Assembly (NCBI GenBank): GCA_017517305.1
Contig: JAFWZV010000011.1
Span: 1-38,191 of the forward strand
Direction: 5' to 3'
Origin: Lachnospiraceae bacterium
GTDB taxonomy: Bacteria; Bacillota; Clostridia; Lachnospirales; Lachnospiraceae
Length of the DNA stretch: 38,191 nt
Shown here in pieces: positions 1 through 6,628 of this stretch (positions are counted from its first letter, which is position 1; each line of letters starts with the position of its first letter). The notes under the pieces are model-generated. The model was not told the origin of the DNA. It made no database searches and was given only the letters and a program-made list of their open reading frames with translations. The position numbers and the translations under genes are program-made.

Positions 1-131
1 AGCAGCTTCACAAGGACGTAATAACGAATAAGGATAGCAAGGTGTCAATCATTTCAGGGGATCATTATCTTCATCAATCCAATCTGCAGGGACTTGTAGA
101 TGAAATTACATCATGGGATGTGAGACATTAG
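1..131 (+). CDS. C-terminal end of an alpha/beta-hydrolase-like protein (partial)
   Basis: An open frame enters from the left edge (first full codon at base 3) and stops with TAG at 129-131, leaving 42 visible residues. They read as a beta strand, then Gly-Asp-His-Tyr-Leu-His, then an amphipathic helix ending in Ser-Trp-Asp. That order (strand, GxH with the catalytic histidine, closing helix) is how alpha/beta hydrolases end, so a serine hydrolase or esterase is my best guess. The nucleophile and acid residues lie outside the window, so the family call is an inference from the tail only. A hairpin terminator follows about 80 bases downstream. Confidence 0.45.
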   Translation, partial: QLHKDVITNKDSKVSIISGDHYLHQSNLQGLVDEITSWDVRH

Positions 132-212
132 ATGTCACATAGAATAAAATAGGGTATCTCTTAATAAAACTTCAGTTTGCACCTCACTCAAGAACGAAAA
201 ATTCAAGAGAAA

Positions 213-254
213 AAAAGCTGCGCGATAGCCTGCCAAGGATATCGCGCAGCTTTT
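213..254. terminator. Strong bidirectional hairpin terminator
   Basis: A perfect 15-bp inverted repeat (213-227 with 240-254; core GCTGCGCGATA) encloses a 12-nt loop and is flanked by A-rich sequence on the left and a T run on the right. It would end the transcript of the partial hydrolase gene on the plus strand. On the minus strand it would stop anything transcribed from the repeat array beyond it. Confidence 0.8.
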
Positions 255-301
255 ACTTACCAGGAAAATATCTGATAACTTTTTATCCATTATATATTCC
301 T

Positions 302-762
302 GGGCATATAGGGAAAATCCCCGTCGCCAGTGCCCGGAAATTTCCTGAGGATTGTCGGCGGGAGTAAAATTCCGGGCATATAGGAAAATCTCCGTCGCCA
401 CTACTCGGAAATTTCTTGAGAACTAGAGCCAACAACAAAAACCTGGGCATATAGGGAAAATCCCCGTCGCCACTGCCCAGAAATTTCCTGAGAATTGGAG
501 CCCTCCACAAAATCCCGGGCATATAGAGAAAAACCTCTCGCCACTGCCTAGAAATTTTCTGAGAATTGGAGTCCGCCACAAAATCCCGGGCATATAGGAA
601 AATCCCCGTCGCCACTGCCCAGAAAATTCCTGAGAACTTCCGGCGGGAGCAAAACCCCGGGCAAATAGGAAAATTCTCACCGCCACTGCCCAGAAATTTT
701 CTGAGAATTGGAGCCCTCCACAAAACACCGGGCATATAGGAAAAAACCTCTCGTCATTGCCC
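302..762 (-). repeat. Array 1: seven phased hairpin repeats, 71-72 bp period
   Basis: Seven copies of a 33-34 bp unit start at 302, 374, 445, 517, 588, 659 and 730, so the steps are 72, 71, 72, 71, 71 and 71. Read on the minus strand each unit begins GGGCAGTGG (or a close variant) and ends TATATGCCC, so its ends are inverted (GGGCA/TGCCC). Copies 1 and 3 also carry an inner GGGA/TCCC pair. The roughly 38-bp segments between units are related to each other (most contain GAAATTTCCTGAGAA or a near match), so this is a degenerate tandem repeat rather than a CRISPR. The mix of 71- and 72-bp steps breaks any reading frame, which argues against a repeat protein. A second array of the same family is at 27908-28154 on the other strand. 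Confidence 0.85.
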
Positions 763-1047
763 AGAAAATTCCTGAGAATTGCCAGTGTACGAGATTAGAG
801 ACTATGCAACCCATTTCAAAACACAGGGTGAATAAACACTTATAGGAAAAATATATAAAAAAATTGTCAGAAATACATTTTCTAGGTAAGAATATACGAA
901 AATAAATTAAAACGTTGTATAAACTGCAAAAATTTGATAAACTAGACAATGGTTTATTCCAACAAAATATAAGAATTAACAATTCACCCCAATGAATTTT
1001 TACTAGACTGAAGAAGAATTGTTGGAAATTATTAAGGAGGGCACAAA
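763..1047. other. AT-rich gene-free leader region of glgP
   Basis: This stretch holds no gene I can support. A weak promoter candidate is TTGTAT (915-920), 17 bp, TAAACT (938-943), which would give a leader of about 100 nt. In that leader TTCCAACAA (957-965) is complementary to TTGTTGGAA (1019-1027), so a 9-bp stem could form just upstream of the AAGGAGG ribosome site at 1034-1040. The rest shows no clear structure. Confidence 0.35.
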
Positions 1048-3486
1048 ATGAAGAAGATGGCTGACTTTGACAAGGAGAGCTTCAAGAAAGAGGTCATTAA
1101 CAACGTTAAAAACCTTTTTAGAAAGACAATTGATGAAGCAACTCCACAGCAGGTATTCCAGGCAGTTTCATATGCAGTAAGAGATGATATCATCGATCGC
1201 TGGATTGCAACTCATAAGGAGTACGAGGAGAGAAACGCTAAGACTGTATACTACCTTTCAATGGAGTTTCTTATGGGTAGAGCACTTGGCAATAACTTGA
1301 TTAACTTAACAAGCTATGAGCAGATTAAGGAAGCTCTTGATGAGATGGGCTTTGACCTTAACTTCATCGAGGACCAGGAGCCAGATGCTGCACTTGGTAA
1401 CGGTGGTCTTGGTAGACTTGCTGCTTGTTTCCTTGATTCACTTGCAACACTTGGTTACCCAGCATACGGCTGTGGTATCAGATACCGTTACGGTATGTTT
1501 GCACAGGCAATTGAGGATGGATATCAGATTGAGAAGCCAGATAACTGGTTAAAGGATGGTAACCCATTTGAGGTTAGACGTCCAGAGTACGCTGTAGAGG
1601 TTAAGTTTGGTGGATACGTACGTACAGAGTGCAGAGATGGTAAGAACTATTTCGTACATGAGGACTATCAGTCAATCCGTGCGGTACCATACGATCTTCC
1701 AGTAATCGGATATGGCAACAATGTTGTAAATACACTTAGAATTTGGGATGCTGAGGCTATTCAGGAGTTCAACCTTAATTCATTTGATAAGGGTGATTAC
1801 CAGAAGGCTGTTGAGCAGCAGAACCTTGCTAGAAACCTTGTAGAGGTTCTTTATCCAAATGATAATCACTACTCAGGTAAGGAGCTTAGACTTAAGCAGC
1901 AGTATTTCTTCGTATCAGCTTCTATCCAGAGAGCAATTATGAAGTTTAAGGAGACTAATTCAGATATTAGAGATCTCCCTAACAAGGTTACATTCCAGCT
2001 TAACGATACTCACCCAACAGTAACTGTTGCTGAGCTTATGAGAATCCTTGTTGACGAGGAGTGCTTAGAGTGGGATGAGGCATGGGATATCACTTGCAGA
2101 ACCTGTGCATACACTAACCACACTATCATGGCTGAGGCACTTGAGAAGTGGCCTATCGACTTATTCTCAAGACTTCTTCCACGTATCTACCAGATCGTTG
2201 ACGAGATTAACAGAAGATATGTTAAGCTTATTGAGGATACTTATCCAGGAAATCAGGATAAGGTTAAGAATATGGCTATTCTTTATGATGGTCAGGTTAA
2301 GATGGCTCACCTTGCAATCGCAGGTAGCTACTCTGTAAATGGTGTTGCTCAGCTTCACACTGAGATTCTTAAGAAGAGAGAGCTTAAGGATTTCTATCAG
2401 ATGAGACCAGACCAGTTCAATAATAAGACAAATGGTATTACTCAGAGAAGATTCCTTCTCCATGGTAACCCACTTCTCGCTTCTTGGGTAACTAAGAAGA
2501 TTGGTGATGGTTGGATTACTGACCTTTCTCAGATGGCTAAGCTTAAGAAGCACGTAACTGAGAAGAAGGCTCAGAAGGAGTTTATGGATATTAAGTATAA
2601 GAACAAGGTTCGTCTTGCTGAGTACATTAAGGAGCACAATGGTATCGAGGTTGATCCTAACTCAATCTTCGACGTACAGGTTAAGAGACTCCACGAGTAC
2701 AAGAGACAGCAGCTTAACATCCTTCACATTATGCACCTTTACAATGAGTTAAAGGCTAATCCAGATATGGATTTCACTCCAACTACATTTATCTTTGGTG
2801 CTAAGGCTGCTGCTGGTTACAAGACTGCTAAGCTTACTATTAAGCTTATCAACGCTGTAGCTGACGTAGTAAATAACGATGCTTCAATCAAGGGTAAGAT
2901 TAAGGTTGTATTCATCGAGAACTATAGAGTTTCAAATGCAGAGATTATCTTTGCAGCTGCTGATGTATCAGAGCAGATTTCTACAGCTTCAAGAGAGGCT
3001 TCAGGTACTGGTAACATGAAGTTCATGTTAAATGGTGCTCCTACTCTTGGTACTATGGATGGTGCTAACGTTGAGATCGTTGAGGAGGTTGGCGTTGATA
3101 ACGCATTCATCTTCGGTCTTTCAGCAGAAGAGGTTATGAAGTACGAGCGTGAGGGTGGTTATTACCCTATGGACGTATATAACTCAAATCCAAAGGTTAA
3201 GAAGGTACTTGATCAGTTAGTTGATGGTACTTACTCAGAGGATAAGGAGTTATTCAGACCACTTTATGATACTCTTGTTAAGCAGGATGTTTACTTTACT
3301 CTTAAGGACTTTGATTCATATGCAGATGCTCAGAAGAGAGTAAATGAGGCTTACAAGGATAAGACAGCTTGGGCTCAGATGGCTATGCTTAACACAGCAT
3401 GTGCTGGTAAGTTCTCATCTGACAGAACTATCGAGCAGTACGCTCAGGAGATCTGGAAGCTTGAGAAGGTAGAGGTTAAGTTATAG
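1048..3486 (+). CDS. glgP: Glycogen/maltodextrin phosphorylase
   Basis: This 812-residue protein is a GT35 alpha-glucan phosphorylase. It removes glucose units from the non-reducing ends of glycogen or maltodextrin as glucose 1-phosphate in the cytoplasm. The full-length signature is present: the substrate-loop segment YLSMEFLMGR near the N-terminus, the DALGNGGLGRLAACF-like block, and near residue 650 the pyridoxal-phosphate block EASGTGNMKFMLNG, in which Lys658 would carry the cofactor. Length matches bacterial family members of about 800 residues. The start is fixed by AAGGAGG at 1034-1040. The gene stands alone and ends at a strong terminator. Codon use is highly biased, which suggests strong expression. 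Which glucan is preferred cannot be told from sequence. Confidence 0.96.
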   Translation: MKKMADFDKESFKKEVINNVKNLFRKTIDEATPQQVFQAVSYAVRDDIIDRWIATHKEYEERNAKTVYYLSMEFLMGRALGNNLINLTSYEQIKEALDEMGFDLNFIEDQEPDAALGNGGLGRLAACFLDSLATLGYPAYGCGIRYRYGMFAQAIEDGYQIEKPDNWLKDGNPFEVRRPEYAVEVKFGGYVRTECRDGKNYFVHEDYQSIRAVPYDLPVIGYGNNVVNTLRIWDAEAIQEFNLNSFDKGDYQKAVEQQNLARNLVEVLYPNDNHYSGKELRLKQQYFFVSASIQRAIMKFKETNSDIRDLPNKVTFQLNDTHPTVTVAELMRILVDEECLEWDEAWDITCRTCAYTNHTIMAEALEKWPIDLFSRLLPRIYQIVDEINRRYVKLIEDTYPGNQDKVKNMAILYDGQVKMAHLAIAGSYSVNGVAQLHTEILKKRELKDFYQMRPDQFNNKTNGITQRRFLLHGNPLLASWVTKKIGDGWITDLSQMAKLKKHVTEKKAQKEFMDIKYKNKVRLAEYIKEHNGIEVDPNSIFDVQVKRLHEYKRQQLNILHIMHLYNELKANPDMDFTPTTFIFGAKAAAGYKTAKLTIKLINAVADVVNNDASIKGKIKVVFIENYRVSNAEIIFAAADVSEQISTASREASGTGNMKFMLNGAPTLGTMDGANVEIVEEVGVDNAFIFGLSAEEVMKYEREGGYYPMDVYNSNPKVKKVLDQLVDGTYSEDKELFRPLYDTLVKQDVYFTLKDFDSYADAQKRVNEAYKDKTAWAQMAMLNTACAGKFSSDRTIEQYAQEIWKLEKVEVKL

Positions 3487-3515
3487 ACCTTTGTGCTATT
3501 AGAATAGTATAGGAG

Positions 3516-3544
3516 AAAACCCCGGTACTTAGTACCGGGGTTTT
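3516..3544 (+). terminator. Rho-independent terminator of glgP
   Basis: The inverted repeat AAAACCCCGGTAC/GTACCGGGGTTTT with a 3-nt loop is followed by a short T run, 30 bases after the glgP stop. Confidence 0.9.
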
Positions 3545-3606
3545 CTGTTCACAAAAAGTGCAAAATTATGACAAAATCGCAAAAATATGATAAGGTTTAA
3601 TAAAAT

Positions 3607-3636
3607 TCATTATTTTTATGGTTATAAAAATAATGA
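3607..3636. repeat. Perfect AT-rich 13-bp inverted repeat
   Basis: TCATTATTTTTAT (3607-3619) is separated by four bases from its exact reverse complement at 3624-3636. It lies between the glgP terminator and the promoter of the next gene. It could be an operator, a cruciform or a secondary terminator; nothing else identifies it. Confidence 0.5.
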
Positions 3637-3653
3637 CTAGCATCAGATATTTG

Positions 3654-3682
3654 TTGTTTGAGTGTAAAAATAATGTTATTAT
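3654..3682 (+). promoter_or_regulatory. Candidate sigma-A promoter for the 258-residue isomerase-like gene
   Basis: TTGTTT (3654-3659), a 17-bp spacer, then TATTAT (3677-3682). Transcription would start near 3690, 18 bases before the chosen ATG, which excludes the upstream in-frame ATG at 3618. Confidence 0.5.
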
Positions 3683-3707
3683 TAGCATAAGAAAAAGGGG
3701 GAAGCCT

Positions 3708-4484
3708 ATGAAGCAAGTTCTGATTATTCCAGATGTTAATAATATAGAAGAAACTCTAAAGCTGGCAGCACAGTATAATTTGGGTTTTGAGTACAATGAC
3801 TTTTTTCTACCAGATATTCTTGATGATAAGGATAAGCTAGAAAGTGTTTGTGCAAACTATAAACAGTATGATTTGCCAAATTATTGTACTATGCACGGGG
3901 CATTCTTTGATGTAATTCCCTTTAGTCCTGATAAGAGAATTAGGGAGATTTCCTTACTTAGAATAAACCAGAGTCTAGATGTGGCTAGGAAGCTTGGCGT
4001 AAAGGCTGTAGTTTTTCATACTAACTACAATCCATTTCTTAATTCTAAGGCATATGTGGAAGGCTTTATTAAGCAGAACATAAAGCTTTGGAATGATATT
4101 TTGCAACAAAACCAGGATATTAATATTTATCTGGAGAATATGTTTGATACAACTCCTGATATTATGGAGGCCATGGCTGAAGGACTTAGCAGTAATAATA
4201 ATTTTGGTATATGTCTTGATTATGCCCATGCAGCCCTTTCTAAGGTAGCCCCTGAGAAGTGGGCTAGAGCTCTTGGTACATATATTAAGCATGTACATAT
4301 TAACGACAATGATTTGATAAGTGACCTACATCTTGCATGGGGTGATGGAGTAATTAATAGGGGTGTATTTTATGAGGCATATCATAAGTACATGAGCCAG
4401 GCTACAGTGCTTATAGAAACCTCTGCCCATGAAAATAAGGTGAAATCCCTAGAGGTATTAGCAAGAGAAGGCTTTCTAGAGTAA
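3708..4484 (+). CDS. Sugar phosphate isomerase/epimerase-like TIM-barrel protein
   Basis: This 258-residue protein has the layout of the AP endonuclease family 2 / xylose-isomerase-like TIM barrel, a fold used by divalent-metal sugar epimerases and isomerases and by endonuclease IV. Candidate metal ligands come in family order: Met-His-Gly, Tyr-Leu-Glu-Asn, Leu-Asp-Tyr-Ala-His, His-Val-His-Ile-Asn-Asp and Ile-Glu-Thr near the C-terminus. The frame is open upstream to 3618, but the ATG at 3708 is preferred because a purine-rich ribosome site (AAAAAGGGGGAAG) and a promoter lie directly before it. The gene is monocistronic, with a hairpin after it. The true substrate is unknown; neighbours give only a weak hint of carbohydrate metabolism. 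Confidence 0.75.
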   Translation: MKQVLIIPDVNNIEETLKLAAQYNLGFEYNDFFLPDILDDKDKLESVCANYKQYDLPNYCTMHGAFFDVIPFSPDKRIREISLLRINQSLDVARKLGVKAVVFHTNYNPFLNSKAYVEGFIKQNIKLWNDILQQNQDINIYLENMFDTTPDIMEAMAEGLSSNNNFGICLDYAHAALSKVAPEKWARALGTYIKHVHINDNDLISDLHLAWGDGVINRGVFYEAYHKYMSQATVLIETSAHENKVKSLEVLAREGFLE

Positions 4485-4512
4485 ACTATAGCATTATATA
4501 TTATGAAAATTT

Positions 4513-4551
4513 ATGCACTGTTCTAAGGTATAGTTCCTTATTTCAGTGCAT
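4513..4551 (+). terminator. Hairpin after the isomerase-like gene
   Basis: ATGCACTG (4513-4520) pairs with CAGTGCAT (4544-4551), and an inner AAGG/CCTT pair strengthens the stem. The T-rich stretch behind it is short of a clean U run, so termination is probable, not certain. Confidence 0.55.
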
Positions 4552-4592
4552 ATTTATATTTGTAGACTACTTTTGTAAGGAGAACACAGCAT

Positions 4593-5024
4593 ATGGGGGA
4601 AAAGCTTACAGTTGGCTTAGCAGGAGTGATTATAATTGTTATGCTACCCTGCCTGTTGACTTTAGCTATTAATGGAAGACATCAGGCTATTTCTGTGGAT
4701 ATGATTAATTCCGGTAGAGATGTACTTATCTATATTGATGGGGAAAATGTGCTTATGGACGTGGAACAGTACATAGTTGGTATACTTCCTGGAGTTGTGG
4801 ATTATGGAGCCACACAGGAATTTATAGAGGCCCAGGCGGTGGCTGTAAGAACCAAGATATATTTTGCTATGGGTGAGAATACAGTGGTGGAGGAATCCAC
4901 TCTTTCCTTTGAATATTTTGATGAAAATAAATATATGAATAAATATGGTATGGAAAATTATCAGGCTATACAAGACGCATTTGAACAAGCAGTTATTAAT
5001 ACCGCTGGACAAATTATAAAATAA
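4593..5024 (+). CDS. Short SpoIID/LytB-domain protein (N-terminal half only)
   Basis: This 143-residue protein has an N-terminal membrane anchor (about residues 6-27). An SpoIID/LytB N-terminal region follows: Val-Glu-Gln-Tyr-Ile-Val-Gly-Ile-Leu-Pro-Gly, then EFIEAQAVAVRT, which matches the family block EALKAQAVAART. In Bacillus SpoIID a glutamate in this block is catalytic in the lytic transglycosylase that strips glycan during forespore engulfment; a glutamate is kept here. The family is normally around 300 residues or more, and the second half with the HGVGMSQ-like motif is absent. The bases after the stop do not resume it in another frame. Ribosome site AAGGAG precedes the ATG. The SpoIIQ-like gene follows 72 bases later, which supports a sporulation-derived pair. 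It may be a shortened anchor or regulator, not an active enzyme. Confidence 0.7.
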   Translation: MGEKLTVGLAGVIIIVMLPCLLTLAINGRHQAISVDMINSGRDVLIYIDGENVLMDVEQYIVGILPGVVDYGATQEFIEAQAVAVRTKIYFAMGENTVVEESTLSFEYFDENKYMNKYGMENYQAIQDAFEQAVINTAGQIIK

Positions 5025-5037
5025 ATTACAACTTTGA

Positions 5038-5063
5038 ATAAAAATTCCATATATGTTCATACT
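5038..5063 (+). promoter_or_regulatory. Possible sigma-E-like (sporulation) promoter before the SpoIIQ-like gene
   Basis: ATA (5038-5040) is followed after 17 bp by CATACT (5058-5063), close to the Bacillus sigma-E pattern ATA-N16-18-CATA. Transcription would start near 5070 with the ATG at 5097. Such short motifs occur by chance in AT-rich DNA, so this is tentative. Confidence 0.3.
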
Positions 5064-5096
5064 ACAATTAAAGCATTAAAAATGTAGGAGGCATAT

Positions 5097-5924
5097 ATGA
5101 ATAAATTTAAAGAGTTTTTTAGATCTAAAGCATTTTATATTGCGTTTGGAACAGGAATCCTTGCTTTTTCCGGACTGTTACTTGTGTACAATTATTCCGA
5201 TAATCGTCAGGGGCTTAAGAAGGAGCAGGCCATTGATCTTAACCAGCCAGCTCAAATTACAGAGGAAGAGTTTGCTCCAGCGGAGTCAGATGGAGTATTA
5301 ACAGGAGATGACATCGATGCAAATGGAGTTTATGGTACCTATGTAGATGAGGAGATTCTTGCAACGGATACTACAGAAGAAATTGAAGAATCAGACAGTG
5401 AAGCTGTGGCTACAGTAACAGATGCTAAAGAGGAGACAGAACCAGAGGAAACAGTTTCTGTGGCATCAAGCTATACAGAAACCCCGGAAGATGTGGCGAC
5501 TAACTATAGCTATGATGGTGAGCAGAGTCTTGCTTGGCCTTTAAATGGAGATGTAATTCTTCCTTATAGTATGGACACTACAGTGTATTTTGCAACATTA
5601 AAGTCCTATAAGTGTAATCCTGGTATGCTTATCGCTGGTTCCGAGGGTACAAAGGTTGTTTCCGCTTATGATGGAGTGGTTGAATCTATTGTAGAGGACA
5701 AGGAGCATGGCACAATCGTAAATGTAAATATGGGAAATGGATATGTAACAAGCTATGGTCAGCTTATGAATGTAAGTGTGGCTGAAGGTGATGAGGTAGT
5801 ATTAGGACAGCCTTTAGGAGAGATTGCTCCAGTAACTGCTTATTATACTGAGGAGGGCACTCATCTTTATTTCCAGATGACTAAGGATGGAGAAGTAGTA
5901 AATCCTATTATATATATTCAGTAA
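5097..5924 (+). CDS. spoIIQ: SpoIIQ-like membrane protein with degenerate M23 (LytM) domain
   Basis: This 275-residue protein has one N-terminal membrane helix (about 12-31), an acidic Glu/Thr-rich linker (about 45-140) and a C-terminal LytM/M23 fold (about 147-275). The zinc-site motifs are broken. Where active enzymes have HxGxD the sequence has CNPGMLIAG, the TRYGHL-like strand reads TSYGQL, and HLHFE reads HLYFQ. It should not cleave peptidoglycan. That is the known state of Bacillus SpoIIQ, the forespore half of the SpoIIQ-SpoIIIAH channel; some clostridial SpoIIQ proteins keep the zinc site. The neighbouring SpoIID-like gene supports the assignment. RBS TAGGAGG precedes the ATG, and a strong terminator follows. 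Confidence 0.72.
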   Translation: MNKFKEFFRSKAFYIAFGTGILAFSGLLLVYNYSDNRQGLKKEQAIDLNQPAQITEEEFAPAESDGVLTGDDIDANGVYGTYVDEEILATDTTEEIEESDSEAVATVTDAKEETEPEETVSVASSYTETPEDVATNYSYDGEQSLAWPLNGDVILPYSMDTTVYFATLKSYKCNPGMLIAGSEGTKVVSAYDGVVESIVEDKEHGTIVNVNMGNGYVTSYGQLMNVSVAEGDEVVLGQPLGEIAPVTAYYTEEGTHLYFQMTKDGEVVNPIIYIQ

Positions 5925-5940
5925 AACTAATCAAAATAAC

Positions 5941-5980
5941 AAACCGACTACAGTAGGGGTATCCTAATTGTAGTCGGTTT
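5941..5980 (+). terminator. Rho-independent terminator between spoIIQ-like gene and perR-like gene
   Basis: A 12-bp stem (AAACCGACTACA at 5941-5952 with its complement at 5969-5980) ends in a T run. The A run at its left lets it serve the convergent minus-strand repressor gene as well. Confidence 0.88.
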
Positions 5981-5999
5981 TATGTTGGTGGTATGTATG

Positions 6000-6392
6000 C
6001 TACTTTTCAGTAAGACACTCATCGCAAAGTCCTGAGAATAAAACAGTTACATCCTCAATCTTATAGTTGGAGGCTTCAGTAGCTCTTTTGGTCAGCTCAG
6101 GAAATGGCTCCATATCAATATCCTTTACAGCATTACAGCTTCTGCAACAAAAATGAAAATGTGGTTCAACACAGGCATCGAAGTGATCAGTCTTACCGTT
6201 GGTAGTTAGCCTTAAAATAGTGCCTGCAGCTGCAAGCTGATTGAGGTTACGATAAACAGTGGCAAGACTTATATTAGGAATATCCTCTCTAATATGCTGA
6301 AATACTACATCAGCAGTAGGGTGATCCTTTCTAGTCTTTAAGAATCTTAAGATAGCCTCTCTTTGACTGCTATATTTAATAGGGGTACTCAT
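6000..6392 (-). CDS. perR: Fur-family repressor, PerR-like
   Basis: This 130-residue cytoplasmic protein has an N-terminal winged helix (residues 6-60, containing LATVYRNLNQL) and a C-terminal metal-binding dimer domain. Zinc ligands are visible as C83xxC86 and C123xxC126. Regulatory-metal candidates are His24, Asp72, His78, His80 and Asp91, matching the His-Asp-His-His-Asp set of PerR, the peroxide sensor that works by iron-catalysed histidine oxidation. Fur and Zur are close relatives, so PerR over Fur is an inference from that pattern. The promoter carries a Fur-type inverted repeat across its -10 region, which points to autorepression. RBS GGAGGTGATTAC precedes the ATG. Confidence 0.85.
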   Translation of the reverse strand: MSTPIKYSSQREAILRFLKTRKDHPTADVVFQHIREDIPNISLATVYRNLNQLAAAGTILRLTTNGKTDHFDACVEPHFHFCCRSCNAVKDIDMEPFPELTKRATEASNYKIEDVTVLFSGLCDECLTEK

Positions 6393-6412
6393 GTAATCAC
6401 CTCCTCGATAAC

Positions 6413-6457
6413 GATAATTATTACTATTATCATAATATAATAGTATAATATTGTCAA
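6413..6457 (-). promoter_or_regulatory. Promoter and Fur/PerR-type operator of the repressor gene
   Basis: Read on the minus strand: TTGACA (complement of 6452-6457), a 17-bp spacer and TATGAT (complement of 6429-6434). The 19-bp inverted repeat GATAAT-N7-ATTATC at 6413-6431 overlaps the -10 and start region and closely resembles the classic Fur box. Repressor bound there would block the promoter. Confidence 0.8.
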
Positions 6458-6544
6458 CTAGAAAAAATTATACATTATGTATTATTTTTGATTAAAAATT
6501 ATACATTTTCATACAGAAATAGTCTATTTTGTAACCGATTTCAA

Positions 6545-6572
6545 TTGACATTTTTACCCAAAGTGCTATAGT
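6545..6572 (+). promoter_or_regulatory. Promoter of the EAL-domain gene
   Basis: TTGACA (6545-6550), 16 bp, TATAGT (6567-6572). Start of transcription near 6579 rules out the in-frame ATG at 6572 as the translation start. Confidence 0.65.
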
Positions 6573-6628
6573 TGAATTATGTAGGGGCTTTCGTGATTAT
6601 AAAGTTAGAACTTAGGGAGACAGGTTAT

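Noticed and set aside
302-762. CRISPR array (33-bp palindromic repeats and 38-bp spacers)
   Set aside because: Units differ from each other by many bases and the spacers are related to one another. No cas gene is in the window. The regular period comes from tandem duplication of the whole 71-72 bp unit.
135-982. Minus-strand open frames across array 1 that would encode a Phe/Pro/Arg-rich repeat protein
   Set aside because: Several frames are open only because the repeat lacks stops. Steps of 71 bp shift the frame between copies, and there is no ribosome site or conserved start.
5025-5096. Frameshifted second half of SpoIID
   Set aside because: The 72 bases after the stop contain a promoter-like element and a ribosome site but no codons resembling the SpoIID C-terminal motifs in any frame.
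6572-6628. Upstream start of the EAL protein at 6572
   Set aside because: The promoter -10 covers 6567-6572, so that ATG would lie outside the transcript; the ATG at 6629 has a ribosome site.
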